DNA from: Lachnospiraceae bacterium
Lineage (GTDB): Bacteria > Bacillota_A > Clostridia > Lachnospirales > Lachnospiraceae
Assembly: GCA_024699595.1 (NCBI GenBank)
Contig: JAILPG010000228.1
Location: forward strand, 1-6,599
Direction of reading: 5' to 3'
Length of the DNA stretch: 6,599 bases
The notes beneath the pieces are model-generated. The model ran no database searches. It saw only the letters and a list, made by a program, of their open reading frames with translations, and was not told the origin of the DNA. A program made the translations under genes and the position numbers. Positions within the stretch are counted from its first letter, which is position 1. Each line of letters starts with the position of its first letter. This document shows, one piece after another, positions 6,084 through 6,599 of this stretch.

Positions 6084-6187
6084 AAATGCAAGATGTGCGG
6101 AGGCAACATCTAATTCGAGCAGGGGGCGACCGTTGGCGTTTGCGATTCCTGCGGAACGAAGCAGACACTGGATCCAGACATAAACAA
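6084..6187 (+). pseudogene. Decayed N-terminal zinc-ribbon fragment (KCKMCGG type)
   Basis: The frame from 6084 reads KCKMCGGNI, a TAA at 6111-6113, then FEQGATVGVCDSCGTKQTL. The two CxxC pairs (CKMC, CDSC) with GATVGVC and CGTKQTL between and after them match a zinc-ribbon N-terminal domain that I recall from large clostridial proteins, where Glu normally follows the Ile; one base change (GAA to TAA) explains the stop. No start codon or ribosome binding site remains, because the XRE stop and terminator abut it, and the rest of the gene is missing after about 6175. It is a remnant, not an expressed gene. Confidence 0.65.
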
Positions 6188-6212
6188 GTCAATGAGAACC
6201 GTCCCCACTGAC
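6188..6212. repeat. REP-like imperfect palindrome (GTCA...AGAACCGTCCCCACTGAC)
   Basis: A 25-bp imperfect palindrome opens with GTCA and closes with TGAC, with the core AGAACCGTCCCCACTGAC. I recall this 'GGGGACGGTTCT' core (reverse strand) from dispersed repeats in several bacterial phyla, often near IS200-like (Y1/RAYT) transposases, and treat it as a probable mobile repeat. It lies at the exact point where the zinc-ribbon similarity has ended, which fits an insertion or deletion boundary. Confidence 0.5.
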
Positions 6213-6221
6213 TTATAGTGA

Positions 6222-6250
6222 TTGCTGTATTTACATAGATGTACTATAAT
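6222..6250 (+). promoter_or_regulatory. Promoter of the ATPase remnant
   Basis: TTGCTG (6222-6227), a 17-base spacer and a perfect TATAAT (6245-6250) precede the ATPase start codon by about 45 bases. The -35 matches consensus at four of six positions. The promoter appears intact although the gene is broken. Confidence 0.6.
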
Positions 6251-6286
6251 CCTCGGTAATAGCAAGAAACATATCGCAAACCGAGG
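6251..6286 (+). promoter_or_regulatory. Leader inverted repeat that covers the ATPase ribosome binding site
   Basis: CCTCGG (6251-6256) and CCGAGG (6281-6286) form a perfect 6-bp inverted repeat around a 24-base loop, directly after the -10 box. The right arm contains the GAGG of the likely ribosome binding site (GAGGG, 6283-6287, 8 bases from ATG 6296), so the hairpin could limit translation. The repeat could equally be a DNA operator. Confidence 0.4.
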
Positions 6287-6295
6287 GATATAACA

Positions 6296-6599
6296 ATGAG
6301 CAGTAATACAATTATAGGCAGAGAATATGAAATTGGAAAGCTTAATGAACTGTATGATGGCAAATCCGCTGAGCTTGTTGCCTTGTATGGTCGGAGGAGG
6401 GTTGGAAAACTTTTCTCATAGATGAAGTATTTGAAGATAGGATATGTTTCAGACATTCAGGAAGAAACCATATACAAATTGACAGATCCGTTCTGCAGCT
6501 TTTATCTGGATTTTGTAAAGAAGGCCGGGAGGACAAGAAAGAATAGAGAGTTGAACTACCACTCACATAAAGGTAAGTGGATTCCTCCTTCAACCTCTA
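6296..6599 (+). pseudogene. AAA ATPase (DUF234-associated type), frameshifted and internally deleted
   Basis: From ATG 6296 the protein reads MSSNTIIGREYEIGKLNELY, then ELVALYGRRRVGK, the P-loop of the prokaryotic ATPase family that pairs an AAA domain with a C-terminal DUF234 region. One base is missing right after GGAAAA: as written it gives KLFS and a stop at 6419-6421, while restoring a base gives the expected GKTFLIDEVFEDRICFRHSG. After that, similarity jumps to the family's C-terminal signature, IYKLTDPFCSFYLDFVKK (around 6470-6524), in the original frame. Several hundred residues, including Walker B, are therefore missing. Beyond 6525 I see no further similarity, and the gene runs off the right edge. 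It cannot make an active ATPase. Confidence 0.72.

Noticed and set aside
6088..6210. Small gene from ATG at 6086 (MQDVRRQH...)
   Set aside because: It is a shifted frame over the zinc-ribbon remnant, is Arg-rich without motifs and has no ribosome binding site.
6342..6593. Minus-strand open frame of 83 codons at the right edge
   Set aside because: Its sequence is low-complexity in Ser/Leu, it lies antisense to the recognisable ATPase pieces, and it has no family signature.

Overview
The window looks like a chromosomal accessory region of a Gram-positive Firmicute, most likely a clostridial (Lachnospiraceae-type) gut or rumen bacterium. The clues are a class B sortase beside a secreted vWA/InlB-repeat surface protein, strong AGGAGG ribosome binding sites, a decayed 'KCKMCGG' zinc-ribbon gene of a type I associate with clostridia, moderate GC with AT-rich intergenic DNA, and a DUF234-type AAA ATPase remnant. 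The taxonomic call rests on gene style alone.

Left part (1-1817, plus strand). The 3' end of an unrecognised gene is interrupted by an in-frame TAG. Next comes an FkbM-family SAM-dependent methyltransferase whose first codons are thrown out of frame by a run of eight T, then a RimJ/RimL-like GNAT acetyltransferase. The genes are close together and co-directional, as in the tail of a glycan or surface-modification cluster.

Middle (1812-5578, minus strand). This is a compact three-gene operon read from a near-consensus promoter at 5550-5578. In transcription order it holds a roughly 730-residue secreted protein (vWA domain with a complete MIDAS, two InlB-B repeats, C-terminal Big_2-like domains), a 208-residue membrane protein (signal peptide, charged ectodomain, one TM segment, basic tail) and a class B sortase. 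The last two genes overlap by 16 bases. The operon should build a cell-surface adhesive or structural assembly, but neither putative substrate carries a canonical LPXTG or NPQTN sorting signal. This is the most interesting system in the window. The sortase gene converges on, and overlaps, the acetyltransferase gene.

Intergenic control region (about 5507-5821). Two divergent promoters with ideal 17-bp spacers lie back to back. A 17-bp AT palindrome sits on the -10 of the operon promoter, and a 9-bp inverted repeat touches the -10 of the other promoter. The plus-strand promoter opens a leader of about 150 nt with potential RNA structure, ahead of an 85-residue XRE-family regulator whose last codons double as a Rho-independent terminator. 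This regulator is a candidate controller of the surface operon.

Right edge (6081-6599). This part is decayed DNA: a zinc-ribbon N-terminal fragment with a stop codon, a REP-like 25-bp imperfect palindrome, and an AAA ATPase gene broken by a frameshift in its Walker A motif and by a large internal deletion. With the interruptions on the left, at least four genes in 6.6 kb are broken, which suggests either a degrading island or draft-quality sequence.
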